Origin: an uncultured Microcaldota archaeon
GTDB lineage: Archaea; Micrarchaeota; Micrarchaeia; Burarchaeales; Fermentimicrarchaeaceae
DNA: 64,000 bases
NCBI GenBank assembly: GCA_903884505.1
Contig: CAISET010000002.1
Coordinates: 186,001 to 250,000 of the forward strand
Direction: 5' to 3'
Shown here piece after piece: positions 50,382-59,638 of the stretch (within the stretch, counting starts at the first letter, position 1; every line of letters starts with the position of its first letter). Under the pieces are notes generated by a model that was not told the origin of the DNA, made no database searches, and worked only from the letters and a program-made list of their open reading frames with translations. Both the position numbers and the translations under genes were made by a program.

Positions 50382-52052
50382 TTACCCTGGGCATGAGCCG
50401 CAGTCGATGCCGCAACTGTTGCTGCTGCAGATGTTACCTCCCAAATCGGTCTGGCCTCCGCCGCAGTGCCACAGGTCCGAACTGGCGCCTGAGCATACGA
50501 CGTTGTCAGCAAAACTGTTCGGGCCACCCCAGAAATAGAATCCGTTCAGGTTTCCGTTCGCAGTGTTGCCCAAGAAGCTGTTGCCACTGTTCCCGCTACC
50601 TAAGATTCCCACCCACCAGTTAGTCACGTCGCAGTTCTCCACCGTGACGCCCGTCTTGCCATCGAGGATGTCCACGCCATGGATGTAGTTTCCCGTGCCG
50701 GGCCCGGTGAGGGTGTGGTGCTGGCAGTCGAGGGTCACGCTGCTCGCACCTATCACTATACCCGCCGTTATGCTGGTGCAGCCGTCGCAGTTGATGTCGC
50801 CGTTAATCACCCAGGTGCCGCCGCTGCTGATGGTTCCTCCGCAGCCGTCACAGACGCCGTCCACGCATGCGCCGGCGCAGTTCGGCGTCGGAGTCGGGCT
50901 CGGCGATGGGCTAGGGGATGGTGAAGGGGTCGGAGACGGCGGCGGCGCATACTCGTGGCTTCCCGGCGACTCCTCGATGCACACATGCGTCGACGTATCG
51001 CAAACCATCCCCCATTGGTCAGCGCTGTTGCAGTCCGAGGTTGCGTCGCAGGGGTAGCACCACTCGCACGTGTCACTGGTGCTCTCCGATATGCACATAA
51101 GGTCCGGATGTGCCGTCTGGTTCAGGAAAGACCAGCAATTGCGCGTATTGCAGTCATCTCCTATGGTGCATACGCCGCCAACCGCAGTCCCGTCAGGCCA
51201 TGTCTCGTACACGTCCCAGGTCATGTCGGTCATTGGACCGGTAATCTCGAACCACTGGTCTGTTATCAGCGCGTCATATCCGCTCTTCGCTATCCGCAGC
51301 GTGTAGTTGCCTGCAGGCACCTCAAGGCTGAACAGCCCTCCGCCTGAAGTCGTGTCCGTGTAGGTGCCACCCCCATATCGCCGCAGCGTAACGGTCGCGC
51401 CATCAAGTGTCGGTACATCGAGCGAAACCTCGCGCCCGGACTGTCCGGTGCTGAACAGCAGCTCCCGGGTTCCCCTGTCGCTCAACTCCACAGGATACTG
51501 ATAGAGCGTCCCGCTATACATGTAAAGCGGCCCGGGCGGCGCAGTCGGGCTTGCCCCCGGCCCCTCTCCGCCGTATCCTTCGAGCTGCGCAGCGATTTCA
51601 CCTGTTATGGTATGCGGCAGCCCGGTATCGACCTCGATATAACTTATCACAAGGTTCCCCTTGTAATACTGGGAGGAGGTCGCGGGAGTCACGTCATCGG
51701 TCTCGAGGCAGGTGATATCGCCTCCGGTAACCTCCTTGTGCGTGCCTGACCTTATCTCGACCGGAGAAGGAAGCGAAACCGGGGCCGGCGAGCCTGCCTT
51801 CGAGCACGCAATGCCCGTCACCCGTATCTTCTTGCCGGTTGCCTGGCCGATGTCGAGGGTTAAGGTCGCATTGCCGTCAATCTTGTAGGTGTAGCAGGAG
51901 ATGCCGGAAGGCAGGGTGCAGACGTTCGGCGCAACGCCCTGCGGGTTGAATACGCCCATGTAGAACAGGACGCCCAGGGTCACGGTCAGAACCAGTATCG
52001 CCCAGCCATACGTCATCAGGAATTCCAGCGCACTTTGCCCACGCATTTTCAT
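50382..52052 (-). CDS. Surface protein with pilin-like class III signal, carboxypeptidase-regulatory-like and Cys-rich/beta-helix regions
   Basis: MKMRGQSALEFLMTYGWAILVLTVTLGVLFYMGVF; PSPTPSPSPSPSPSPTPTP; HGVDILDGKTGVTVENCDVTNWWVGILGSGNSGNSF. Confidence 0.8.
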   Translation of the reverse strand: MKMRGQSALEFLMTYGWAILVLTVTLGVLFYMGVFNPQGVAPNVCTLPSGISCYTYKIDGNATLTLDIGQATGKKIRVTGIACSKAGSPAPVSLPSPVEIRSGTHKEVTGGDITCLETDDVTPATSSQYYKGNLVISYIEVDTGLPHTITGEIAAQLEGYGGEGPGASPTAPPGPLYMYSGTLYQYPVELSDRGTRELLFSTGQSGREVSLDVPTLDGATVTLRRYGGGTYTDTTSGGGLFSLEVPAGNYTLRIAKSGYDALITDQWFEITGPMTDMTWDVYETWPDGTAVGGVCTIGDDCNTRNCWSFLNQTAHPDLMCISESTSDTCEWCYPCDATSDCNSADQWGMVCDTSTHVCIEESPGSHEYAPPPSPTPSPSPSPSPSPTPTPNCAGACVDGVCDGCGGTISSGGTWVINGDINCDGCTSITAGIVIGASSVTLDCQHHTLTGPGTGNYIHGVDILDGKTGVTVENCDVTNWWVGILGSGNSGNSFLGNTANGNLNGFYFWGGPNSFADNVVCSGASSDLWHCGGGQTDLGGNICSSNSCGIDCGSCPG

Positions 52053-52129
52053 CCCAAACCACCAATGCTACCTTACTATATGGGACGGTTTAATATTATT
52101 TCCCTCCGAAGCAACTTCCGCGTGATACT

Positions 52130-53842
52130 ATGGAGTTCGAGAGAAACCAGCTAATTGCCGCAGCGGTTGCTGCAGTCGTAATCATCCTGGCCGCCGCGTA
52201 CTACGGCGGATTCATCGGTGCCCGCAGCCCGCCGGACCTGGCGCTCACGGCGTCGGTCTCGCCGCAGCCCCATTACGCCGGGGACGTTGTGGAGTTCTCG
52301 GTCCTGGTGACGAATGACGGGGGCGTGCCCATCAGCGACGCGGTCGTGAGCCTGTCCCTCGACGGGCAGCCGATGGCGCAGAAGTCGGTCACTCTCGAGC
52401 CCGGCGCCGCGGAGAACATAAGCATGCGCTGGCTCGCGGCGGAAGGAAGCCACGACGTGCGGATTGCTGCGGACTCCGGGAACCTCATCGCGGAATCGGA
52501 TGAAAGCAACAATGCCTTCTCGGCAAACGTAACCGTGCTTTCCGCAGAAGAGCCGGACCCATTCTCGCACCTTCCCGACGCGGGCATGGTGCGCGCCTAC
52601 TACTTCAACGCTACGCGGGGCGGCATGGACCAGCTCATCGGCATCTTCGCGAGCGGCAACCAATCAAATACGGCCTTCTATTCAGGCCTGACGGACAAGC
52701 TTTACGACGGCAGGCTCGCGATTCTCAACTACGCGAACGGCTCCGAGTCCGCAATGATGTACGTTGGGGCGGAGCTGGGAACAGATGAGTTCACCTCCGC
52801 GGTCGGCACAATGCTGGGGAGCAGCTACGTTGCCTCGCGCGAGCAGGCCGCAGGGATGGACGTGTCGTTCTTCTCGGAGCAGGGCGGCAATATCACGACC
52901 ATCTGTGCCTGGCACGAGAAGGGCTGGAACCGCGTCCTGATGTACAAGCAGAGCATGCCCGCGATAACCATCTTCAACAACACCGTCGGGGAGAGGACGA
53001 CCTGCCTCGACCTGGTCGCAGCGCAGTACAACGCCTCGAAGGCGAAGGAGTTCATGCTGCCGGTCGAGCCACTGGCAGCGCAGGTCAGCCTGAACGACTC
53101 GACGCTTCTCGAGGCGCTCGCGCGCTCAGGGGACGAGCTGCTCTATGCGCGTGGGTTCGAGGACAGCAACAGCGCATTCCTCCTGCTTGTCACGAGCAGC
53201 TCCGCCCTGATGCCGGAACGCTGCCTGGGAACCGTGCTGAACGGGACCGGCAACAGGAGCATCTGCAAGCTCGACCAGGCCGCGCTCATGGGCAAGGTGA
53301 ACATGGAGGCGTTCGAGAGGAAGCAGGGGACTTTCACGATAATGACGTTCATCGCGCCTTTCGGCAGCACCAATACCGCGCTCGCGGAGCAGACGGCGAA
53401 GAACGTCACGTCGGGCATCGTGTTCCCCGGAGTCCCGGAGTACAACTGGTCCTCGCAGCAGCAGCTCCAGCTCTCGCAGTGCAGGTTCCCGTCGGCATTC
53501 TGGTGCTCCAACTTCTCCTATACGAACGCGACGCTCTCCCTGAGCCTCACGCAGCTCACCGGGAACGGAATCCGCGTGAACGGGTTCAAGTGCACGCAGG
53601 AGGAGTCCGCCCCGAACGCGTCATTCTTCTTCCAGGCCCCGCTGCGGATGGGGGCGAACGAGACCATCGCGCTGAGCCAGCCATGCTACATGGATGCGAA
53701 CAACACGTTCTCCGGGGGCATCCTGTACCTGCAGGCGAACCTATACCTGAACTACACGGACCTTGCGACGAATGAGACGAAGCTCGTGAAAGGCTCGCTG
53801 CTCGTGAACAACATGGGCGGTGCGGCCCCGTCTGGCGGCTAG
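52130..53842 (+). CDS. N-terminally anchored surface protein with CARDB domain
   Basis: TM LIAAAVAAVVIILAAAYYGGF; DLALTASVSPQPHYAGDVVEFSVLVTNDGGVPISDAVVSLSLDG. Confidence 0.75.
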   Translation: MEFERNQLIAAAVAAVVIILAAAYYGGFIGARSPPDLALTASVSPQPHYAGDVVEFSVLVTNDGGVPISDAVVSLSLDGQPMAQKSVTLEPGAAENISMRWLAAEGSHDVRIAADSGNLIAESDESNNAFSANVTVLSAEEPDPFSHLPDAGMVRAYYFNATRGGMDQLIGIFASGNQSNTAFYSGLTDKLYDGRLAILNYANGSESAMMYVGAELGTDEFTSAVGTMLGSSYVASREQAAGMDVSFFSEQGGNITTICAWHEKGWNRVLMYKQSMPAITIFNNTVGERTTCLDLVAAQYNASKAKEFMLPVEPLAAQVSLNDSTLLEALARSGDELLYARGFEDSNSAFLLLVTSSSALMPERCLGTVLNGTGNRSICKLDQAALMGKVNMEAFERKQGTFTIMTFIAPFGSTNTALAEQTAKNVTSGIVFPGVPEYNWSSQQQLQLSQCRFPSAFWCSNFSYTNATLSLSLTQLTGNGIRVNGFKCTQEESAPNASFFFQAPLRMGANETIALSQPCYMDANNTFSGGILYLQANLYLNYTDLATNETKLVKGSLLVNNMGGAAPSGG

Positions 53843-53916
53843 CATCCAGCCTTAAATAGAGGAAATGCAAAAAATACTCATCTCGTTTCAGCGAGCTAAT
53901 ACTGGAGGGGATTTCA

Positions 53917-56136
53917 GTGGGAGGACCAGCACCTAATACTGTTTTAACTCAAAAGCCAACAGAAGCGCAAAACACATTCACAAACCAATTCCACAAGCTC
54001 GGGCTCGGACACATCCGTTTTGATGCATTCAAACACTGGGCAGGAAAGTCGCTCCCAGTCATCGAAGTTCCGAAAAACGCCACAGAAGCCCAGAAGAAGG
54101 AAATCCGGGAAGCCCTGCTCCAAAGCATACGGGACAGGAATCCTGCCTTTATCATTGGCGAGGGCACGATTTGCAAATCAGGCTGGAGAGCGGAGGCGCC
54201 GATGAGGATGCTTCTGCACAACATCCACCCTGACGTTGCCAAGGACAGGGAGAATCTCGAGCCATACAGAACCGGCCATGCGGTTAGGAGCTGGGAGTGC
54301 TTGGAGCCGACAGTAAAATGCCTGCTTAACCTGGAGACGGACGAAACCCTACTGATGCAGTCCGGGGCCCCGGCAACTGTTTTCAAAACATTCAAGCACA
54401 GCCCAGCCGTCTTTATCACAAATTCCAACATTGTCCCAAAGTGGGCAACTTACGAGTATTTCAGAAAGCTCGAGGCAGAAGGCCTTATCACTTATGGCCA
54501 GATGACTGCAGGCAGCTGGATATACATAGGCACGCAGGGGATTCTCCAGGGAACGTACGGCACCATCATGGAATTCGCGAGGCAGAATGGGTGGGCGGAC
54601 CTAAAAGGCAAAGTGCTGCTAAGCGCGGGCCTTGGCGCAATGAGCGGCGCGCAGCCGCTCGCAGCGACCTTTGCCAACGGTGTCGGGATAATCGCAGAAG
54701 TGAGGGAGGATAGGATAGACCGGGCGATTGCCAAGGGCTATTGTGACGCCAAGGCGAAGAGCGTGGACGAGGCCATAAAGCTTGCGAAACAAGCGGCTGC
54801 GGAAGGGCGCCCGCTTTCAATAGGGTTGCTCGGAAATGCCGCAGACGTTTACCCGGAAATGCTTAAGCGCGTGAAGAAAAGCGAAATCCATATCGACATG
54901 GTGACTGAGCAGACCGCTGCCCACGATCCGCTCAGGGGCTATACCCCGGCTGGGATAACTGCGGCAGATGGCGACAGGCTCAGATGGATTACTTCGAGGA
55001 TGCGTTCTCTTGTAATGGAAGCCGAGAAGAAGCTCGGCAAGGAGGTTAAGACGGATGGCACACCCTTGGAGATTCTTGGGTCCGAGGCAGGAACAGCTTG
55101 CGACTGGCTTGTTAAGCGCCAGAACTCCGTTGTGCTCGCGCTGTTGGAGCCTGCCGATACCAACAATCCCAAAGTTGAGGCAGAATTAAAAACAGCGGGT
55201 TTTGATGTAGCCGAGTTGAAGCGTTTGGCAGCAAGTAAATACGCCCAACTCAGCGTTAGAGACCTTAGGGCGCCCGCGCTTCTGAAGAAGCTAAGCCAGA
55301 CGATAGAGCAAGACTACATCGAGCGGGCGAAGGCAAGCATGCGGGCCGAAGTTGAAGTGATGGCCGAGTTCAAGAAGATGGGAATAACTACGTTCGATTA
55401 TGGCAACTTCATCAGGGTGCGCGCAGAAGAGGCAGGCCTTGATGCTGCGATTGCGCAGTCATTCCCGGGTTTCGTCGCAGGCGCAATAAGGCCGATGTTC
55501 TGCGAGGGACTTGGCCCATTCAGATGGGTTGCCCTTTCAGGCAACGAAGAGGATATACGGAAAATTGACAGGAAGATTCTCAAAGTATTTACGGGGGACA
55601 AATACGCACAACTCAGGAACTGGATTGAAAAGGCAGGCAAAGGCGTCCAATTCCAGGGCTTGCCCTCCAGGATATGCTGGTTCGACGTGAAGGACCGGGC
55701 GAGAATGGGAAAAATAGTCAATGACATGGTTGCAAGTGGCGAGCTGAGCGGGCCAATCGCAATCGGAAGAGACCACCTGGATACCGGATCTGTTGCGTCA
55801 CCGCAGAGGGAGACAGAAGGGATGCTCGATGGAAGCGACGCAATTTCGGACTGGGTTTTCCTGAACCTCATGCTGAGCACTGCCGGAGGCGCAAACTGGG
55901 TTTCCCTCCATCACGGCGGAGGCGTAGGAATTGGCAATTCACAGCACGCCGGCTTGGTTATAGTCGCTGATGGAACCAAGGATGCTGCGAAGCGGATGGG
56001 AGTTGTCTTGAAGAACGATTCGGCCATAGGTGTGGTCAGGCACGCGAGCGCAGGGTATCCAATAGCCATAGAAGCTGCTCGCAAAAACGGGCTGCCACTG
56101 CCGATGGCAGGCATCAAGATAACACCGCTGCACTAA
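53917..56136 (+). CDS. hutU: Urocanate hydratase
   Basis: YRTGHAVRSWECLEPTVKCLLNLETDETLLMQSGAP; YGQMTAGSWIYIGTQGILQGTYGTIMEFAR; LSAGLGAMSGAQPLAATFANGVGI; HHGGGVGIGNSQHAG. Confidence 0.92.
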   Translation: MGGPAPNTVLTQKPTEAQNTFTNQFHKLGLGHIRFDAFKHWAGKSLPVIEVPKNATEAQKKEIREALLQSIRDRNPAFIIGEGTICKSGWRAEAPMRMLLHNIHPDVAKDRENLEPYRTGHAVRSWECLEPTVKCLLNLETDETLLMQSGAPATVFKTFKHSPAVFITNSNIVPKWATYEYFRKLEAEGLITYGQMTAGSWIYIGTQGILQGTYGTIMEFARQNGWADLKGKVLLSAGLGAMSGAQPLAATFANGVGIIAEVREDRIDRAIAKGYCDAKAKSVDEAIKLAKQAAAEGRPLSIGLLGNAADVYPEMLKRVKKSEIHIDMVTEQTAAHDPLRGYTPAGITAADGDRLRWITSRMRSLVMEAEKKLGKEVKTDGTPLEILGSEAGTACDWLVKRQNSVVLALLEPADTNNPKVEAELKTAGFDVAELKRLAASKYAQLSVRDLRAPALLKKLSQTIEQDYIERAKASMRAEVEVMAEFKKMGITTFDYGNFIRVRAEEAGLDAAIAQSFPGFVAGAIRPMFCEGLGPFRWVALSGNEEDIRKIDRKILKVFTGDKYAQLRNWIEKAGKGVQFQGLPSRICWFDVKDRARMGKIVNDMVASGELSGPIAIGRDHLDTGSVASPQRETEGMLDGSDAISDWVFLNLMLSTAGGANWVSLHHGGGVGIGNSQHAGLVIVADGTKDAAKRMGVVLKNDSAIGVVRHASAGYPIAIEAARKNGLPLPMAGIKITPLH

Positions 56137-56344
56137 GCCGGCAGCCTTCGTGATATCTTCTATTTTCCACCCTCTTTATTAAGGGGGAAATGCACAATAC
56201 AGTCAGTGAGAAAGATGGCAGGGAATTTGCTTCACGCAACGGAATCCTGGTTCTAGCGAGCGCAAGCCAATCCCACCGCCCAAGCCTGAAACGAAGAGGA
56301 AAAGGCGCCAGTGGATTTGCCGCCTGGACCGCAAAAGGCGCTTC

Positions 56345-56653
56345 GTGCTTCCGGAAGAAGCAAGGAGCGAGCTCGGGCTGGAAGAGTTCGTAGTCTTCGA
56401 AGTGCGAGGCAGCGAAATCATAATCAAAAAAGCGAACGGCGAGCGGAAGCAGGCTAGGGCGATTTCGAGGAATTTGTTCGAGGTAGTTGATGATTTGGAT
56501 GGCCTCCGTAGTGTAGTGGATTGCACGGCAGCTTGTGGAGCAACCCTTTTGCCTGCGGGCAAAAGCGTTGACGGAAAGCCGCAAAAAGCTGCAGGACCGG
56601 GTTCAATTCCCGGCGAAGGCCCTTTCCCGAAAGGGAGGAGGTTTTGGAAATGA
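56345..56653 (+). CDS. SpoVT/AbrB-like DNA-binding ORF whose 3' end runs through a tRNA gene
   Basis: Frame reads ...RLDRKRRFVLPEEARSELGLEEFVVFEVRGSEIIIKKANGE; GTG start; no stop before the tRNA. Confidence 0.45.
   Translation: MLPEEARSELGLEEFVVFEVRGSEIIIKKANGERKQARAISRNLFEVVDDLDGLRSVVDCTAACGATLLPAGKSVDGKPQKAAGPGSIPGEGPFPKGRRFWK
56501..56621 (+). tRNA. tRNA-His (GTG) with a 48-nt intron at 37/38 (intron 56539-56586)
   Basis: G-1 (56501), GCCTCCG-TA-GTGT..GCAC-G-GCAGC-TT-GTG-G | intron | A-GCTGC-AGGA-CCGGGTTCAATTCCCGG-CGAAGGC-C73; BHB-like 4-bp TTGT/GCAA helix with GGA and AAA bulges. Confidence 0.87.
56618..56634 (+). terminator. Hairpin immediately after tRNA-His (processing or termination)
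   Basis: CCCTTT-CCCG-AAAGGG directly following the tRNA. Confidence 0.35.
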
Positions 56654-56686
56654 ATAATGTGAAAACTGAGGTGAAAACGGGAAGGG

Positions 56687-57586
56687 ATGGGCTTCACTTC
56701 GCAGGAGCTTGAGGCAGCGCTTCGGCTAAGGGAGTTCAGCCTGCGCGAAGAGGCAGTAACCCGCGCTGGGTGGGGCGGGCAGGCCAAAGACGAGCGGATA
56801 TTTGCAATCGGAGGCGAGCGCGGCGCATACCTTAAGCGCCTGCCTTCGGGAATGGCCGAGAAGGCAAAATCTGCCAGTGAGGCGGATTTGGCGCGCGCAG
56901 AGTGGCGAGCCCTAAGCATCAAGACAACCTCGCAACTGGAAAGCCTTTCGCTCGGGGAAAGTGAACTGTTCGGGGAATGGTTTGCTGCGAGCAAGGAGAT
57001 GAAGCGGCTCAATGGTAGGTTCCTGCTGGAGCGCCTCGAGGGCAGCGGAAGGGCTTTTGATGGTGAAGGCGAGCTGGAGCGTGCTGCCGAGCGCTATGCC
57101 GAGCTGGATAAAAGATGCAGCACGATAAGGGGCGAGGCAAGCGACCTGCTGAAGAACATGATTGAGTCCGCGGAAAGCGACCTCCGCGTGACCAGGCCTC
57201 AGCCTACAAACGAGCAGCTCACCGCTGCGCTCAGCCGCGCCGCCGAGGAAATCCTCGCCAAAAGAGAATTTGCGCTGTCGTCCAGTGAGTGGCGCGCCGA
57301 GAGGGAAACACGGTTTTACCCGTTTGGGGTGGCTGACGGGGCCAAGCAGCGCGAGCTAAACAAGTTCAGGGATTCGGTCGACAAGCGCCTAACCCTGGAA
57401 AAGACCACGGTTGCACTGGAGATAGCAAGGGCGCAGCGCGAGATTGTGGACGAAATTTACGTCTCGCCGCGCTATAGCGGGAACCTCACTGATAGCGTGA
57501 AGAACGACTGCATCTACTTCCTGCTGGAGGCTGCGGAAAAGGGCCTGGAGGAGAAGATCGCCCAGCTGAAGGGGGTGAGCGGATGA
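56687..57586 (+). CDS. Coiled-coil hypothetical protein, family member 1
   Basis: MGFTSQELEAALRLREF..., long charged helices. Confidence 0.6.
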   Translation: MGFTSQELEAALRLREFSLREEAVTRAGWGGQAKDERIFAIGGERGAYLKRLPSGMAEKAKSASEADLARAEWRALSIKTTSQLESLSLGESELFGEWFAASKEMKRLNGRFLLERLEGSGRAFDGEGELERAAERYAELDKRCSTIRGEASDLLKNMIESAESDLRVTRPQPTNEQLTAALSRAAEEILAKREFALSSSEWRAERETRFYPFGVADGAKQRELNKFRDSVDKRLTLEKTTVALEIARAQREIVDEIYVSPRYSGNLTDSVKNDCIYFLLEAAEKGLEEKIAQLKGVSG

Positions 57587-57616
57587 ACAAGGTGAAAGAG
57601 GTGACAACGGGAAGGG

Positions 57617-58279
57617 TTGGGTTTCACCCCAGAAGAAATGAAGCAGTTTGAGGACTGGCTGCAGCTGCGCATGCAAATCCGCGCCTGGTCCCGGGATGTG
57701 CCCAAGCCCATCAACACACGAGTCGCATATGGGATAAACAAAGCCGGATTGATGCGCAAGGAACTGGATGACAGGTGCGACGAGATTGAGAAGAAGGCAA
57801 GCCCAAGCCTGAAGGCCAGGATTTCCGAGGCTAAACGAGAGCTCAACGAGGCTGCGGAATTCAAGCGCCTAATGGACAAGCTGTCATCCAGCGCCCAGAG
57901 CATCTTCGGTGAGAGCAAAGCCAGGCTGAATGAGGCGGAGTTGAAGTGCGAGCGGCGCTGTGACATTTCCGGCTTCCTAAACATGCCTGCCGAAGAGAAG
58001 GAGAAGGCGGCACAGGCTGTGCGGAACGACGCGAACGAGAAGCTGTTCGCGGAACGGCTGCGGGTGATAAAGGAGGTTCTTGACGCGCAGTGGAAACTTC
58101 TTGAGGAGGAGCTAGAGCTCCCGCGGCCGGTCTCAAGCGTGTTTGACGAGGCGGAGTTCTCATGCGTGAGGCTGATGGTCGCAATCGCACAGGATGCGGT
58201 TGCCCAGCGGCTGGAATCACTGAACAGCGAATCTGCAGCCAAGCTTTCCCGAGATGGAGAGGGATCTGTATGCAAATAA
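57617..58279 (+). CDS. Coiled-coil hypothetical protein, family member 2 (TTG start)
   Basis: MGFTPEEMKQFEDWLQLRMQ...; leader nearly identical to that of 56687. Confidence 0.6.
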   Translation: MGFTPEEMKQFEDWLQLRMQIRAWSRDVPKPINTRVAYGINKAGLMRKELDDRCDEIEKKASPSLKARISEAKRELNEAAEFKRLMDKLSSSAQSIFGESKARLNEAELKCERRCDISGFLNMPAEEKEKAAQAVRNDANEKLFAERLRVIKEVLDAQWKLLEEELELPRPVSSVFDEAEFSCVRLMVAIAQDAVAQRLESLNSESAAKLSRDGEGSVCK

Positions 58280-58399
58280 GGTGAAACAGGGAAGCTTAAT
58301 TAGCATCAACGCCGGAATACTCTTGCATATGGTTAGTGAGACATCACTGGAAACGCCGTGCTTGTTCTGCTTTTTAAGGCATGATTACTACGTTAAGCT

Positions 58400-59638
58400 A
58401 TGATTTCTCTTTTTGATTTTCCAGAACGGAATGTTTTCTTGGCGGTTAAAGATGATTTTCGTAAATTCGTGTTTCAGAGTGCGGAAGAGATTGTTGGCGG
58501 CCGTCGTGAACTTGCACGCCATCTCGGAGTCAGCTATTCCGCTGTTTCTGAATGGGAGAACGGCTACAAAATGCGAATTAGCGGGACTGAAGAGGTACAT
58601 CACTGCCCCATATGCGTGTACAACAACCTCCTGCGCTTGCTGTCCGACCCGCAGCTAAAGGACGACCTGCAGGCGAGTATTTACTGCTACAAAGGAAATG
58701 GGCCGTCTGCATGCATTCGGGACCCGATTTTGCCCATATGCGATACGCGCAGTGTGCTAAATATGGTGGCACATATCTTCTCGGACGGTTGCGTTCCATC
58801 GGATCGGAAAGGTCCGCCATTCTACTGCAACTCCTCAGAGGAGCTTATTGATGAGTTTGCTTCGGACCTGCGCTCGTTCGGCGATGTTGAAACTCGCAAA
58901 GGCTTTAACTCGGAAACTGGCGTCCACAAACTATTCTTCCCACTGGTGCTGGCTAAGATTCTCGAGCACATTTATCATATGAACTTTCCACAGCATCGCT
59001 TCTTTCAGCCGTCGCAGGTCTGGGCCCTTTCTAATGAAGAGAAAGGCGCCTTCCTCCGCGGTTTCTTTGATGATGAGGGATACGTTCACGATAGCAACGT
59101 GCAGATTTGCTCCCTTCATGAAGAGACGCTTGATATGCTTAAAGCACTTCTGAACGACTTTGGAATTTTGGCGAGCAGGCAGGGCAAGTACCGCGACTAT
59201 GTGCGGGCAGACGGCACCATAAGTTCAGTGAAATACTTCGATATTCCCAGCAAGTCACTTCCTGCATTCGCCCAGTCTATCGGCTTCACGCATCCGAAGA
59301 AGCGGGAGCACCTGGCGCACATACTGCTAAGGCAACCGCGAGGCTGGAAGCATCCGGATGCGGGCAAAGTACGCGAGATAATCCTCTACGAGCTGGCAAA
59401 CGGTCCGGCTACTGCGCGCACGTTATCACACAAAACGCTGATAACTATGCGGAATGTGCGGGAAAGCTACCTGAAAGTGCTTGAAGATGAGGGAGTCATA
59501 TTAAAATTCGCAAAGCAAAAGGGTAAGGGCGGCGCGGTTTTATGGGCCTTGAACAGAATGCCTTCCAGTTGTTGCATCCAAACGTCCGGGACCTTGCAGT
59601 CGGACGATTCGGCGAGCCAACAGAAGTCCAGCAGTTAG
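58400..59638 (+). CDS. Free-standing LAGLIDADG homing-endonuclease-like protein with N-terminal HTH
   Basis: GGRRELARHLGVSYSAVSEWENG (HTH); VAHIFSDGCV and FLRGFFDDEGYVHDSNVQI; C-terminal wHTH-like tail. Confidence 0.75.
   Translation: MISLFDFPERNVFLAVKDDFRKFVFQSAEEIVGGRRELARHLGVSYSAVSEWENGYKMRISGTEEVHHCPICVYNNLLRLLSDPQLKDDLQASIYCYKGNGPSACIRDPILPICDTRSVLNMVAHIFSDGCVPSDRKGPPFYCNSSEELIDEFASDLRSFGDVETRKGFNSETGVHKLFFPLVLAKILEHIYHMNFPQHRFFQPSQVWALSNEEKGAFLRGFFDDEGYVHDSNVQICSLHEETLDMLKALLNDFGILASRQGKYRDYVRADGTISSVKYFDIPSKSLPAFAQSIGFTHPKKREHLAHILLRQPRGWKHPDAGKVREIILYELANGPATARTLSHKTLITMRNVRESYLKVLEDEGVILKFAKQKGKGGAVLWALNRMPSSCCIQTSGTLQSDDSASQQKSSS

Noticed and set aside
56203-57012. 269-aa minus ORF covering the tRNA
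   Set aside because: Spans a well-supported tRNA and the start of a + strand gene; Ser/Arg-rich shadow
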